A DNA stretch of 64,000 bases from Halorhabdus utahensis DSM 12940 (lineage in GTDB: Archaea > Halobacteriota > Halobacteria > Halobacteriales > Haloarculaceae). Both the position numbers and the translations under genes were made by a program. How positions within the stretch are numbered: position 1 is the stretch's first letter; the number at the start of each line of letters is the position of its first letter. Location of the stretch: positions 1,736,001-1,800,000 of the forward strand of contig NC_013158.1 in NCBI RefSeq assembly GCF_000023945.1, written 5' to 3'. Shown one piece after another: positions 34,140 through 41,736 of this stretch. The notes under the pieces were generated by a model. It searched no databases, was not told where the DNA came from, and saw only the letters and a list, made by a program, of their open reading frames with translations.

Positions 34140-34159
34140 CACAGGAGGACGACGCATGA
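34136..34159 (+). other. Seven-codon bridging frame between DUF6360 and CbiX genes
   Basis: ATG 34136 overlaps the DUF6360 stop (ATGA). Seven sense codons follow, and the stop TGA at 34157-34159 overlaps the CbiX ATG 34156 (ATGA again). A GGAGG at 34144-34148 lies 7 bases before the CbiX start. Such a double overlap could couple translation of the two genes. It may also be chance in GA-rich sequence. Confidence 0.35.
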
Positions 34160-35700
34160 CCGAACAGGCACTCGTCGTTGCGGCACACGGCTCCCACCGG
34201 AACCCCGACTCCGCGCTGCCGACACTGTCTCACGTCGAGGCCATCCGCGATCGTGGTTGTTTCGACCAGGTTCGGACGGCCTTCTGGAAGGAGTCCCCGA
34301 GCGTTCGGGACGTCCTGCGGACCATCGACGCCGAGACGGCCTACGTCGTCCCGCTGTTCGTCAGCCAGGGCTACTTCGTCGACCAGGTGCTTCCCCGAGA
34401 GTTTGACCTCGGGAAGGACGATCTGGCCGGCGAACCCACCGCGCCTGAAATGGTGTACACCGACCCTGTCGGTACCCATCCGGCAATGACAGATGTCGTC
34501 GCGGCCCGCGCCCGTCGCTACCTCGATGACGTTCCCGAGGAGGACGCCGCACTCGCGGTCGTCGGTCACGGCACCGAGCGCAACCCCAACAGCGCCGACG
34601 CCGTCTACGATCACGTCGAGGCGCTTCGGGATCACACTGCCTTCGCCGAGGTCGACGCGCTGTTCATGGACGAGGCCCCGGCTGTCGAAGACATCCTCGA
34701 TGAATTCGACGCCGACGATATCGCCGTCGTCCCGCTGTTCATCGCCGACGGGTTTCACACGCGCGACGAGATCCCCGAACTGCTGGGGATCACCGACGAT
34801 CCGCGGTCCGGGTACCCGGTCCCGGGAACGGTTGACGGTCGCCGGATCTGGTACACGTCCGCCGTCGGGACTGACCGCCTCGTGCCGGACGTCATTCTGG
34901 AACGAGCCGGCGACGCCGGGGCCGACCTGGACCGGGACGTCGAGCAGGACCAGCCCGTGCGGCCGGACGCGGCCGAGGCGTTCCTGTCGTGGCTCGACAC
35001 TGCACCCGCCGAGAACGGTTCTCACTCCCGGGAGTGGGGTGACCTCCTCGTGACCGTCGAGAAAGACACCTACGAACTCCGCCATCGCGACGATCATGGT
35101 GCCGCTCAGGCGACGCTCACCGAGCAGGACGCCGAGACGTTCCGGTGGTTCGTCCGCACCGACGACGATGGCCGCTTCCGGCCGTTCGCCGGCGAGCGTT
35201 CGCTCCCGACGGGGTGGGTACTCCCGGGCCTGAACGCGCGGGAACTCCTGCGGGCCGTCGCTGCGGTGTACCCGGCCGGCATCGAGATGTGGGCCGACGA
35301 ACCTGCTCCAGTGTCGTTCCGGGACGTCGCTGCGCGCCAGACTGGGATGTACGCCGGCGTCTCGGACCTTTCAAATACGGAACTCGACAACCTTACCACA
35401 GCTGTGTGTGGGAACTGCGCCAAGCGACGGGAGTGGGAGGACGGTGACGGCGATCTATCAGCCGACACTGCAGAGCGTGCGGCCGTCGCTACCCAGACCA
35501 CGACGAGCGACCTTCCCTGCCGGGAGCCGTGTTCGTTCGTCGTCGCCGCGGCTCGGGAGATACTCGCGACCGACAGCATCGACGAACAGCGACCTGACCA
35601 ACCCGACGCTGACGTGCCGCCGGGCGACCTGACGCAGCCGGCGAACCGCTACCGGGTGCGGTACCGGCAGGCACGTGGCGTCACCCAGATTTCAGACTGA
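34156..35700 (+). CDS. cbiX: CbiX-type sirohydrochlorin chelatase with C-terminal iron-sulfur domain
   Basis: 514 residues. Two tandem CbiX halves are visible: residues 1-120 (VVAAHGSHRNPDSALPTLS, VVPLFVSQGYFVDQVLP) and 128-250 (AVVGHGTERNPNSADAVYD, VPLFIADGFHTRDEIP). Both keep the histidines expected to bind metal. Residues 260-514 form an extra domain with CGNC (418-421) and CREPC (455, 459), a likely 4Fe-4S site. The enzyme would insert Fe(II) into sirohydrochlorin to give siroheme for the reductase encoded upstream; a cobalt role in cobamide synthesis is the alternative. The stop overlaps the cobA start (TGATG). Confidence 0.88.
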   Translation: MTEQALVVAAHGSHRNPDSALPTLSHVEAIRDRGCFDQVRTAFWKESPSVRDVLRTIDAETAYVVPLFVSQGYFVDQVLPREFDLGKDDLAGEPTAPEMVYTDPVGTHPAMTDVVAARARRYLDDVPEEDAALAVVGHGTERNPNSADAVYDHVEALRDHTAFAEVDALFMDEAPAVEDILDEFDADDIAVVPLFIADGFHTRDEIPELLGITDDPRSGYPVPGTVDGRRIWYTSAVGTDRLVPDVILERAGDAGADLDRDVEQDQPVRPDAAEAFLSWLDTAPAENGSHSREWGDLLVTVEKDTYELRHRDDHGAAQATLTEQDAETFRWFVRTDDDGRFRPFAGERSLPTGWVLPGLNARELLRAVAAVYPAGIEMWADEPAPVSFRDVAARQTGMYAGVSDLSNTELDNLTTAVCGNCAKRREWEDGDGDLSADTAERAAVATQTTTSDLPCREPCSFVVAAAREILATDSIDEQRPDQPDADVPPGDLTQPANRYRVRYRQARGVTQISD

Positions 35701-36536
35701 TGAGCATGGATACGAACGGAACCGTCTACCTCGTCGGTGCTGGCCCGGGCGATCCCGAACTCATGACGGTCAAAGCCCGCCGCCTGCTTGACGAGGCCGA
35801 CGTCGTCCTCCACGATTCGCTCGTGGGGAGCGGCGTCATCGAATCGATACCCGACGCAGCCCGCGTCGAGAACGTCGGTAAGCGCGCCGACGGGCAGCGC
35901 ACGCCCCAGGCGGCGATCAACGAACGCCTCGTCTGTGAGGCCTCGGCCGGCCGTGACGTGGTTCGACTGAAGGGCGGCGATCCGACGCTGTTCGCCCGCG
36001 GCGGCGAGGAGGCCGAACACCTCGCGGCCCACGGCGTTGCCTTCGAGGTCGTCCCTGGCGTCACGAGTGCCATCGCCGGGCCGGGCGTTGCCGGCATCCC
36101 GGCGACCCACCGTGATCACGCCTCGGCGCTCGTTGTCGTCACCGGTCACGAGGACCCGACCAAGCCGAACTCGTCCCTCGACTGGGACGCACTCTCGCGG
36201 ATCGTCGCCGCCGGCGGCACCCTGGTGATCCTGATGGGCGTCGGTCGACTCCCCGACAACGTGGCTGCGCTCCGCGCGGGAGCCGTCGACGCCGAGACGC
36301 CCGTGGCGATGGTCGAGCGGGCGACCCTGGAAGACGAGCGAGTCGTTACGGGCACGGTCGAGACGATCGAAGAGCGTGCAGAGGCCGCGGGGATCGAACC
36401 GCCTGCCGTGACCGTCGTCGGCGACGTCGTCGACGTCCGCGAGGCGGTCGCACATTGCCTGGGGGAAGCCGATGCGGTGGCCGAGGCCCCTTTGGCCGGC
36501 ACGACCGACGGACTCGCGGAGGTGAACCGGCAATGA
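35700..36536 (+). CDS. cobA: Uroporphyrinogen-III C-methyltransferase
   Basis: 278 residues. The order of motifs matches SUMT: VYLVGAGPGDPELMTVKARR (SAM loop), VVLHDSLVG, VVRLKGGDPTLFARGGEEAE, VVPGVTSAIAGPGVAGIP and LVILMGVGRL. It transfers two methyl groups from S-adenosylmethionine to uroporphyrinogen III, giving precorrin-2, the first committed step of siroheme and cobamide synthesis. The start overlaps the cbiX stop, and its own stop overlaps the next start (ATGA at 36533). The gene is therefore locked in the operon. Confidence 0.95.
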   Translation: MSMDTNGTVYLVGAGPGDPELMTVKARRLLDEADVVLHDSLVGSGVIESIPDAARVENVGKRADGQRTPQAAINERLVCEASAGRDVVRLKGGDPTLFARGGEEAEHLAAHGVAFEVVPGVTSAIAGPGVAGIPATHRDHASALVVVTGHEDPTKPNSSLDWDALSRIVAAGGTLVILMGVGRLPDNVAALRAGAVDAETPVAMVERATLEDERVVTGTVETIEERAEAAGIEPPAVTVVGDVVDVREAVAHCLGEADAVAEAPLAGTTDGLAEVNRQ

Positions 36537-37585
36537 GTGACTACGGCGAGTGGCCCCTGAAGCGGCTGATGACCGAAGTGGTCGGCTCCGGGACGAAGTC
36601 CGCCGAGGACATGACCCGCGAGCAGGCAACCGAGGCGATGGAACGGATTCTCGACGACGAACCCGATCCGACGACGCTGGGTGCGTTCTGGCTCGCCAAC
36701 CGCTGGAAGCACAACACGGGCGAGGAACTCGCTGCCTACGTCGACGCGATGGCTGATCGCGTCGAGACGGGGGTCCCCGACGTCGATCCGGTCGACTGCG
36801 GCGCGAACTACGACGGGAAGGAGCGGACGGCGATTTTAGGTGTCGCTGCGGGCGTCGTCGCTGCCGCCGCTGGGACGCCCGTCGTCGTCCACTCGGGCGA
36901 CCGCGTCCCCACCCAGAAGAATGATGCGTACAAGCACGTTCTCGACGAACTCGGCGTCCGGACGGTACTACGGCCCGCCAAATCCGCCGCGATGGTCGAG
37001 GAGACTGGTTTCGGGTTCTACTACCAGCCGGCGTTCAATCCGGCGGTCGACGATCTGTTCGATCGGCGGGATCAGATGGGGGTTCGGACGTTCATCAACA
37101 CCGTCGAGACGCTCGCCAACCCGGCCGGTGCGAGCGTTCACCTGGGCTCGTTCTATCACCTCTCGTTTGCGAAGAAGGTCGTCGAGACCTTCGAGCGCAG
37201 CGAAGCCCACTACCTCGACCGCGTCATCATGTTCCAGGGGATGGAGGGCTACGACGACATCCGACCGGGCTACACGAAGTTCGCCGAGTGGACCGAGGCC
37301 GAGGGCCTCGCAAGCGACGAGATCGAAACGGGTGCCTACGGCATGGACTTCGAGACCGACGACCTCTCTGTCGAGGACGTGGCTGGAGACAGCGCACGCC
37401 TCACCCGCGAGGTCCTCACCGGCGACCGGACGGATCTCTGGCACGACGCCGTCGCGCTCAACGCCGCGGTCCGGATTTACGCCGGCGGCAACGTCGACAC
37501 GCTCGATGCGGGGCTCGATGCTGCCCGCACAGCCATCGACAACGGCTCGGCCGCGGCCGTCCTTGAAAATCTGCGGGGGTTCTGA
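36533..37585 (+). CDS. TrpD-like (anthranilate phosphoribosyltransferase superfamily) protein of unknown substrate
   Basis: 350 residues with the nucleoside phosphorylase-like fold. The N-terminal helical part has MTREQATEAMERILDD and LGAFWLANRWKHNTGEELA. The PRPP loop, GTGGDG in true TrpD, is here CGANYDGKERTAILGVAAG, and the KHGNR element is VVHSGDRVPTQKNDAYKH. These changes argue against anthranilate as acceptor and resemble YbiB/TrpD2 proteins, some of which bind nucleic acids. It is fused by ATGA overlap to cobA and followed one base later by a ferredoxin gene, so its job is tied to nitrite/sulfite reduction or siroheme, but no known step needs it. Confidence 0.8.
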   Translation: MSDYGEWPLKRLMTEVVGSGTKSAEDMTREQATEAMERILDDEPDPTTLGAFWLANRWKHNTGEELAAYVDAMADRVETGVPDVDPVDCGANYDGKERTAILGVAAGVVAAAAGTPVVVHSGDRVPTQKNDAYKHVLDELGVRTVLRPAKSAAMVEETGFGFYYQPAFNPAVDDLFDRRDQMGVRTFINTVETLANPAGASVHLGSFYHLSFAKKVVETFERSEAHYLDRVIMFQGMEGYDDIRPGYTKFAEWTEAEGLASDEIETGAYGMDFETDDLSVEDVAGDSARLTREVLTGDRTDLWHDAVALNAAVRIYAGGNVDTLDAGLDAARTAIDNGSAAAVLENLRGF

Positions 37586-37586
37586 G

Positions 37587-37934
37587 ATGAGTGAGGACGA
37601 CGATGAAGACATCGTCCAGCCAAGCGACGTCGGCGGGGATGACGGACCGCCGGTCGAGGCCAAGCCGTACAAGATAATCTTCGAGGCCAACCGGTGTTTC
37701 GGTGCCGGGAAGTGTGCCGCTGAATCACCGGACTGGGAGCTGGATCTCGAAACCGGCCTGGCCAAACCCAGCACCTACTATTTCGGGGAGGACGACCTCG
37801 ATCATCACGTCCGGGCCGCCGAGAGTTGCCCGGCGAAGAAGGGCCGCGGCGTGATCCACGTCATCGATCGCCGGACGGACGAGGAGATCGCGCCCGATCC
37901 ACACGGCGACGGCCGACTCAGCGTCGACTGGTAA
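37587..37934 (+). CDS. Ferredoxin, probably [3Fe-4S] or variant type
   Basis: 115 residues. An acidic disordered start (SEDDDEDIV) leads to IIFEANRCFGAGKCAAES and later AAESCPAKKGRGVIHV. Only three cysteines occur: Cys 37 and 43 (C-x5-C) and Cys 81 followed by proline, the pattern of [3Fe-4S] ferredoxins such as those feeding P450s. It closes the siroheme operon and is the likely electron donor to the reductase at 32078. The start at 37587 lies one base after the stop of the TrpD-like gene. Confidence 0.8.
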   Translation: MSEDDDEDIVQPSDVGGDDGPPVEAKPYKIIFEANRCFGAGKCAAESPDWELDLETGLAKPSTYYFGEDDLDHHVRAAESCPAKKGRGVIHVIDRRTDEEIAPDPHGDGRLSVDW

Positions 37935-37981
37935 TCACTGCTCAGCGCTGACTGGTGATCGGTGAGAACATCGTCTGGCAA

Positions 37982-39337
37982 TTATCGGTCGCCGGCACCC
38001 AGCGCACTCTCGCCGACCGGGTCCTGCCCTTCGATCAGTTCTTGGCCGTCGAGATACGGGCGGAGTGCTTCCGGCACCGTCACCGTCCCGTCGTCGTTCT
38101 GATAGTACTCCAAGATCGCCACGAGCACCCGCGGGAGTGCGACTCCAGAGGCGTTGAGCGTGTGGAGGTACTCGGCGGATTCGTGGCGCTCAGGCCGATA
38201 TCGAATGCCGGCCCGTCGTGCCTGGAAGTCCTCGAAATTGGAGGCTGAGGAGACTTCGAGCCACCGACCGCCTTCAGTCGGTCCCTCCTCCATGTCGTCG
38301 CCCGGTGCCCAGACCTCGACGTCGTAGGTCTTCGCCGAGGCGAAGGTCAGATCGCCGGTACACAACTCCAGGATCCGGTAGGGTAACTCCAGCCGGCGGA
38401 GTACTTCCTCGGCCTCGTCCAGCAGTCCCTCGAGGCGCTCGTCGCTCTCTTCCGGCTCGACGAAGTTGACGAGTTCGACCTTGTTGAACTGGTGGACGCG
38501 GACGATCCCTCGGGTCTCGGTGCCGTGCTCGCCGGCCTCCTGGCGGAAGTTGGGCGTGTAGGCCTGGTGTTTCAGCGGGAGGTCGTCGTCGAGCAGGATT
38601 TCGTCGCGGTACATGTTCGTCACCGGGACCTCCGCCGTCGGGCACAGCCAGAGGTCCTCCTCTTCGAGCTTGTAGGCATCGTCGGCGAACTTGGGGAGTT
38701 GCCCCGTCCCGGTCATCGACTCACTGGAGACCGGGATCGGCGGGAACACCTCTTCGTAGCCCTGCTCGCGGTGGATGTCCCGCATGAACTGGATGAGCGC
38801 GTGTTCGAGGCGTGCGGCGTCGCCCTTTAGGAAGTAGAAGCCGCCGCCCGAGACTTTCGCGCCGCGTTCGAAGTCCAGGATGTCGAGTTCCTCGCCGAGA
38901 TCGTAGTGGGGCGTGACGTCCTCGGGCAGGTCCCGCAGATCCTCGAACCCCCACCGTCGCGTTTCCACGTTGTCGCTTTCGTCCTCGCCCTCGGGAACGC
39001 CCTCCTGGGGGATATTGGGAATCTCCAGCAGCCGCTCTTCTAACTCCCTCTCGAGTTCGTCGGCGCGTTCCTCGACCTCCTGGAGCTCGTCTTTGAGTTC
39101 CTGAGAGCGTTCGATGGCTTCCTGGGCGGCTTCCTCGTCACCTTCCTGCTTGAGCTCGCCGATCTTCGAGGAGACCTCGTTGCGGTCGTGTCGCAGGTCG
39201 TCGCCGCGGGCTTTCAGCTCGCGCCACTCCTCGTCGATCTCCAGGATCGCGTCGAGATCGACATCGTCGACGCCGCGAGCGGCGAGGGTCTCTCGAACCT
39301 CCCCGGGGTGCTCGCGGACGTACTGGCGTGATAACAT
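37982..39337 (-). CDS. serS: Seryl-tRNA synthetase
   Basis: 451 residues from ATG 39337; an upstream frame to 39364 would add nine residues before the conserved MLSRQYVREH. A long antiparallel coiled coil fills residues 25-105 (RDDLRHDRNEVSSKIGELKQ and following), the arm that holds the serine tRNA. The class II core has motif 2 FRQEAGEHGTETRGIVRVHQ and motif 3 ending in GVALPRVLVAILEYYQ. It is the common, not the methanogen-type, enzyme. An unusual conserved 46-bp element sits 87 bp upstream (39425-39470). The tRNA-Ser(GGA) gene lies 10.6 kb away. Confidence 0.95.
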   Translation of the reverse strand: MLSRQYVREHPGEVRETLAARGVDDVDLDAILEIDEEWRELKARGDDLRHDRNEVSSKIGELKQEGDEEAAQEAIERSQELKDELQEVEERADELERELEERLLEIPNIPQEGVPEGEDESDNVETRRWGFEDLRDLPEDVTPHYDLGEELDILDFERGAKVSGGGFYFLKGDAARLEHALIQFMRDIHREQGYEEVFPPIPVSSESMTGTGQLPKFADDAYKLEEEDLWLCPTAEVPVTNMYRDEILLDDDLPLKHQAYTPNFRQEAGEHGTETRGIVRVHQFNKVELVNFVEPEESDERLEGLLDEAEEVLRRLELPYRILELCTGDLTFASAKTYDVEVWAPGDDMEEGPTEGGRWLEVSSASNFEDFQARRAGIRYRPERHESAEYLHTLNASGVALPRVLVAILEYYQNDDGTVTVPEALRPYLDGQELIEGQDPVGESALGAGDR

Positions 39338-39424
39338 GGACGCCCTTTCTCGGTGGCGTCTCAAAACCGTATCGCTCTGGCCGGCTGCCGGCGACAGCGG
39401 TCGCTCGACGATCGGTACCCCGGA

Positions 39425-39470
39425 GAAACTCCGTCTATATCTTTACCTTGTAACCAGAGGTACTTAAAGC
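39425..39470 (-). promoter_or_regulatory. Repeated 46-bp promoter/leader element, copy upstream of serS
   Basis: Read on the minus strand it begins with GCTTTAAGT, then CCTCTGGTTACAAGGT, then AAGATATAGACGG, and ends GTTTC. It matches the element at 41611-41656 at 42 of 46 positions. The four differences are one C/G at position 1 and three A/G changes. TTTAAG looks like a TATA box, so the conserved sequence would run through the transcription start. 87 bp separate it from the serS start. Confidence 0.65.
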
Positions 39471-39504
39471 GCGATCCGTGGCCGAGCAGTGGGATACTCT
39501 CCGA

Positions 39505-40110
39505 TCAGTCGTACTTCGGCTCGCGTCGCTCGGCCCGTTCCAGTGCTGTCTCGACGATCTCCCGAACGTCACCGTGGAAGGCGCCGCCGTGGCCGCTGTA
39601 CATGTGTTCGACAGTCTCGGGCATCCGATCGAGGATGTCGCGGATCGACTCGATGAGGCGCTCGCGCGATTGGCCGGGATTGTCGGTCCGGCCGAAACTC
39701 CCGCCCTCGAAGGCCCCGTCGTCGTGAACTACGGTATCACCGGAGAAGAGCGTGGTCTCGCTCACCAGCGAGACGTGGTCGTCGGCGTGGCCCGGCGTGT
39801 AGACGACCTCGAAAGTTTCGTCGCCCATTTGGATCGTGTCGCCGTCGTCGAGTCCGTTCGTCCGCCGGGGGTGATCGGCGTTGGCGTACAGCTCGGCGTC
39901 GAAGGCGTCGAGGACCGCATCGAGTTGCGCGACGTGGTCGCCGTGCTGGTGGGTCAGGACGACGCTGTCCAGTTCGTCGGTATACTCCCGGATCACGTCG
40001 ACGACGCCGTCCATCGCGCCGGCGTCGACGAGCGTCGGTCGGTCGCCGGTCGCGAGATAGACGTTCGCGGTGAACGTCTCCGCGTCGGCAGTTACGTTGT
40101 GAACGTCCAT
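39505..40110 (-). CDS. Metallo-beta-lactamase-fold hydrolase (glyoxalase II-like)
   Basis: 201 residues. VVLTHQHGDHVAQLD contains the HxHxDH zinc motif, YTPGHADDHVSL the next histidine, LFSGDTVV the bridging aspartate and MYSGHGG the last histidine. The length is that of a minimal single-domain hydrolase. Thioesters such as S-lactoylglutathione analogues are the usual substrates of close relatives, but haloarchaea use other thiols, so the substrate is open. It lies between serS and DUF5786 and has its own promoter region to the right. No signal peptide is present. Confidence 0.85.
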   Translation of the reverse strand: MDVHNVTADAETFTANVYLATGDRPTLVDAGAMDGVVDVIREYTDELDSVVLTHQHGDHVAQLDAVLDAFDAELYANADHPRRTNGLDDGDTIQMGDETFEVVYTPGHADDHVSLVSETTLFSGDTVVHDDGAFEGGSFGRTDNPGQSRERLIESIRDILDRMPETVEHMYSGHGGAFHGDVREIVETALERAERREPKYD

Positions 40111-40208
40111 GGTCGAAGATAGGGTCCAGCAACGGGTTGAGTCTGGCGGTAATCGTGCCAGCGCATAGCGTGTGATTTTTCACCACGAATGGCATAGGTT
40201 TACATGGC

Positions 40209-40388
40209 ATGGGGTTCGGGAGCTACGACGAAACTGAACAGGAGAATCAGGACCTGGACGCGGATTTTGATGATGATGACGGGGTCAACGCTGCGGAAAA
40301 CACACACGACGGTGATCTTGAGTTCGAGTTCACCGCCTCGAACGACGAACTGATCGACCAGTTATCGGATATCAAGGAAAACACGTAA
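40209..40388 (+). CDS. DUF5786 small acidic protein
   Basis: 59 residues from ATG 40209. The opening MGFGSYDETEQENQ is diagnostic of DUF5786, a haloarchaeal family with an acidic middle and a C-terminal helix (FEFTASNDELIDQLSDIKE). GATTTTTC at about 40174-40181 is a TATA-like box at the leaderless distance. Its stop is one base before the GTG start of the DUF99 gene, so the two form an operon. It is below usual gene-length limits but the family match is strong. The function is unknown. Confidence 0.85.
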   Translation: MGFGSYDETEQENQDLDADFDDDDGVNAAENTHDGDLEFEFTASNDELIDQLSDIKENT

Positions 40389-40389
40389 C

Positions 40390-40947
40390 GTGAAATCGGG
40401 GGTTCGCGCGCTTGGCATTGCCGAATCGTTCACCGGCGATTCGAGTACGCTTGCCGGCGCAGTTGTCCGCGCCAGTCGCGTCACCGACGGCTTCGTCTTC
40501 GGCTCCTGCACCGTTGGCGGAAGCGATGCGACCGACGCCATTGCCCAGATGGTCCACCGCCTTGACCGCGCGGACGTTCGCTACCTGCTGGTCGCCGGGA
40601 TCGCTCCGGCGTGGTTCAACGTGGTCGACCTGCACCGTCTCCACGAGGAGACCGGACTGCCGGTGCTCTCGGTCACTTTCGAGGACAGCGAGGGCCTGGA
40701 ACCGGCGCTCCGTGAGGAGTTTTCCGGCGAAGCGCTCGCCTGGCGGCTCGATACGTACCGCGCCCAACCGGAACGCGAGCGTGTCTCGATGAACGATGAA
40801 ACGGTTTTCGTCCGGAGTGTGGGCTGTGACTCGCCGGCCGGCGAGATCGTCCGGGCGTTCACCCCGGAAGGCGGGCGACCCGAACCGGTGCGGGTTGCGC
40901 GGCTGGCCGCCCGCGCGGCCGATCGGTCGTTCGGCCCCGACGAGTGA
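40390..40947 (+). CDS. DUF99 (endonuclease V-like fold) protein
   Basis: 185 residues from GTG 40390, one base after the DUF5786 stop. GVRALGIAESFTGDSSTLAG and VRYLLVAGIAPAWFNVVDL match the DUF99 archaeal family, whose structure is related to endonuclease V. The aspartates and glutamate of an EndoV site are not clearly conserved, so DNA or RNA cleavage is not established. The C-terminal RVARLAARAADRSFGP is a basic helix. A DNA repair gene follows after 60 bp, which fits a nucleic-acid role without proving it. Confidence 0.8.
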   Translation: MKSGVRALGIAESFTGDSSTLAGAVVRASRVTDGFVFGSCTVGGSDATDAIAQMVHRLDRADVRYLLVAGIAPAWFNVVDLHRLHEETGLPVLSVTFEDSEGLEPALREEFSGEALAWRLDTYRAQPERERVSMNDETVFVRSVGCDSPAGEIVRAFTPEGGRPEPVRVARLAARAADRSFGPDE

Positions 40948-41007
40948 TAGCACGCCTCCCAGACTGCGATAGCGACGTTTTTGCCGGCCCGGCTCGCAGG
41001 CCCGGGC

Positions 41008-41592
41008 ATGGAACACATGGACGGCCTCTCGGTCGAGGGCTGCGAGCAGTGTGGCGACCTCGTGGCCTCCCGGTCGCGGATCGTCGACGGCGTGGGACCC
41101 GCGGATGCGGAACTCCTCTTTGTCGGTGAGGCTCCCGGCGAACGCGAGGACGAACAGGGCGAACCGTTCGTTGGCCGTAGTGGAACGGTTCTCGATGACG
41201 CGTTGCGGGACGCCGGGCTCTCACGAGCGGACGTCCGGATCACCAACTGTGTCCGGTGTCGCCCGCCCGAGAACCGCGACCCGACGAGCGACGAGCGTTC
41301 GAACTGTCGCCCGTACCTCGACCGGGAGATCGACCAGGTCGACCCAACGGTGATCGTCACCCTCGGAAAGGTACCGGGTGAGCATCTTCTGGGCAGGGAC
41401 CTGGCAGTCACCAGCGAGGCGGGCTCGATCGAGGACGTCGATATCGAGGGGACCACCCGCCGTGTATTGATCTGTGTCCACCCCGCCGCGACGCTGTACG
41501 ATCGCAGCCAGCGCGAGACCTTCGAACGGACGATCCAGCAGGCGGCCGACCTGGCGGGTGACGGCGGCCAGGTCGAACTCGGTGACTTCTGA
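41008..41592 (+). CDS. Family 4-like uracil-DNA glycosylase with iron-sulfur cluster
   Basis: 194 residues from ATG 41008, with a TATA-like GACGTTTTTG about 28-35 bp upstream. FVGEAPGERED is the GEAPG-x-x-E-D motif 1 of family 4, and ICVHPAATLYD replaces the HPS/HPAA motif 2. Cysteines in CEQC (12 and 15), CRPP (84) and SNC (100) fit the four ligands of a 4Fe-4S cluster. The enzyme removes uracil from DNA, important in archaea where the polymerase stalls at uracil. An upstream start at 40981 is possible but adds no conserved residues. Confidence 0.9.
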   Translation: MEHMDGLSVEGCEQCGDLVASRSRIVDGVGPADAELLFVGEAPGEREDEQGEPFVGRSGTVLDDALRDAGLSRADVRITNCVRCRPPENRDPTSDERSNCRPYLDREIDQVDPTVIVTLGKVPGEHLLGRDLAVTSEAGSIEDVDIEGTTRRVLICVHPAATLYDRSQRETFERTIQQAADLAGDGGQVELGDF

Positions 41593-41610
41593 CCGGTGAG
41601 TACCCGCGAT

Positions 41611-41656
41611 CCTTTAAGTGCCTCTGGTTACAAGGTGAAGATATAGACGGGGTTTC
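41611..41656 (+). promoter_or_regulatory. Repeated 46-bp promoter/leader element, copy upstream of the RNA polymerase epsilon gene
   Basis: The element begins CCTTTAAGT, has CCTCTGGTTACAAGGT at its core, then GAAGATATAGACGG, and ends GTTTC. It equals the serS copy at 42 of 46 bases and has the same orientation relative to the downstream gene, 80 bp before ATG 41737. TTTAAG is a TATA-like box; the conserved part continues about 35 bp past it. It starts 18 bp after the uracil-DNA glycosylase stop. Confidence 0.65.
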
Positions 41657-41736
41657 TTGAAGGATTTTCGGCGTTCCAGCCACCGGTTCGTTCGGACCCG
41701 CTGGATTCAACTGTCCGTAGCGTCGAGGTACGCATC

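Noticed and set aside
31505-34225. 906-residue open frame antisense to the reductase
   Set aside because: Overlaps the firmly identified reductase and DUF6360 genes and has no recognisable sequence.
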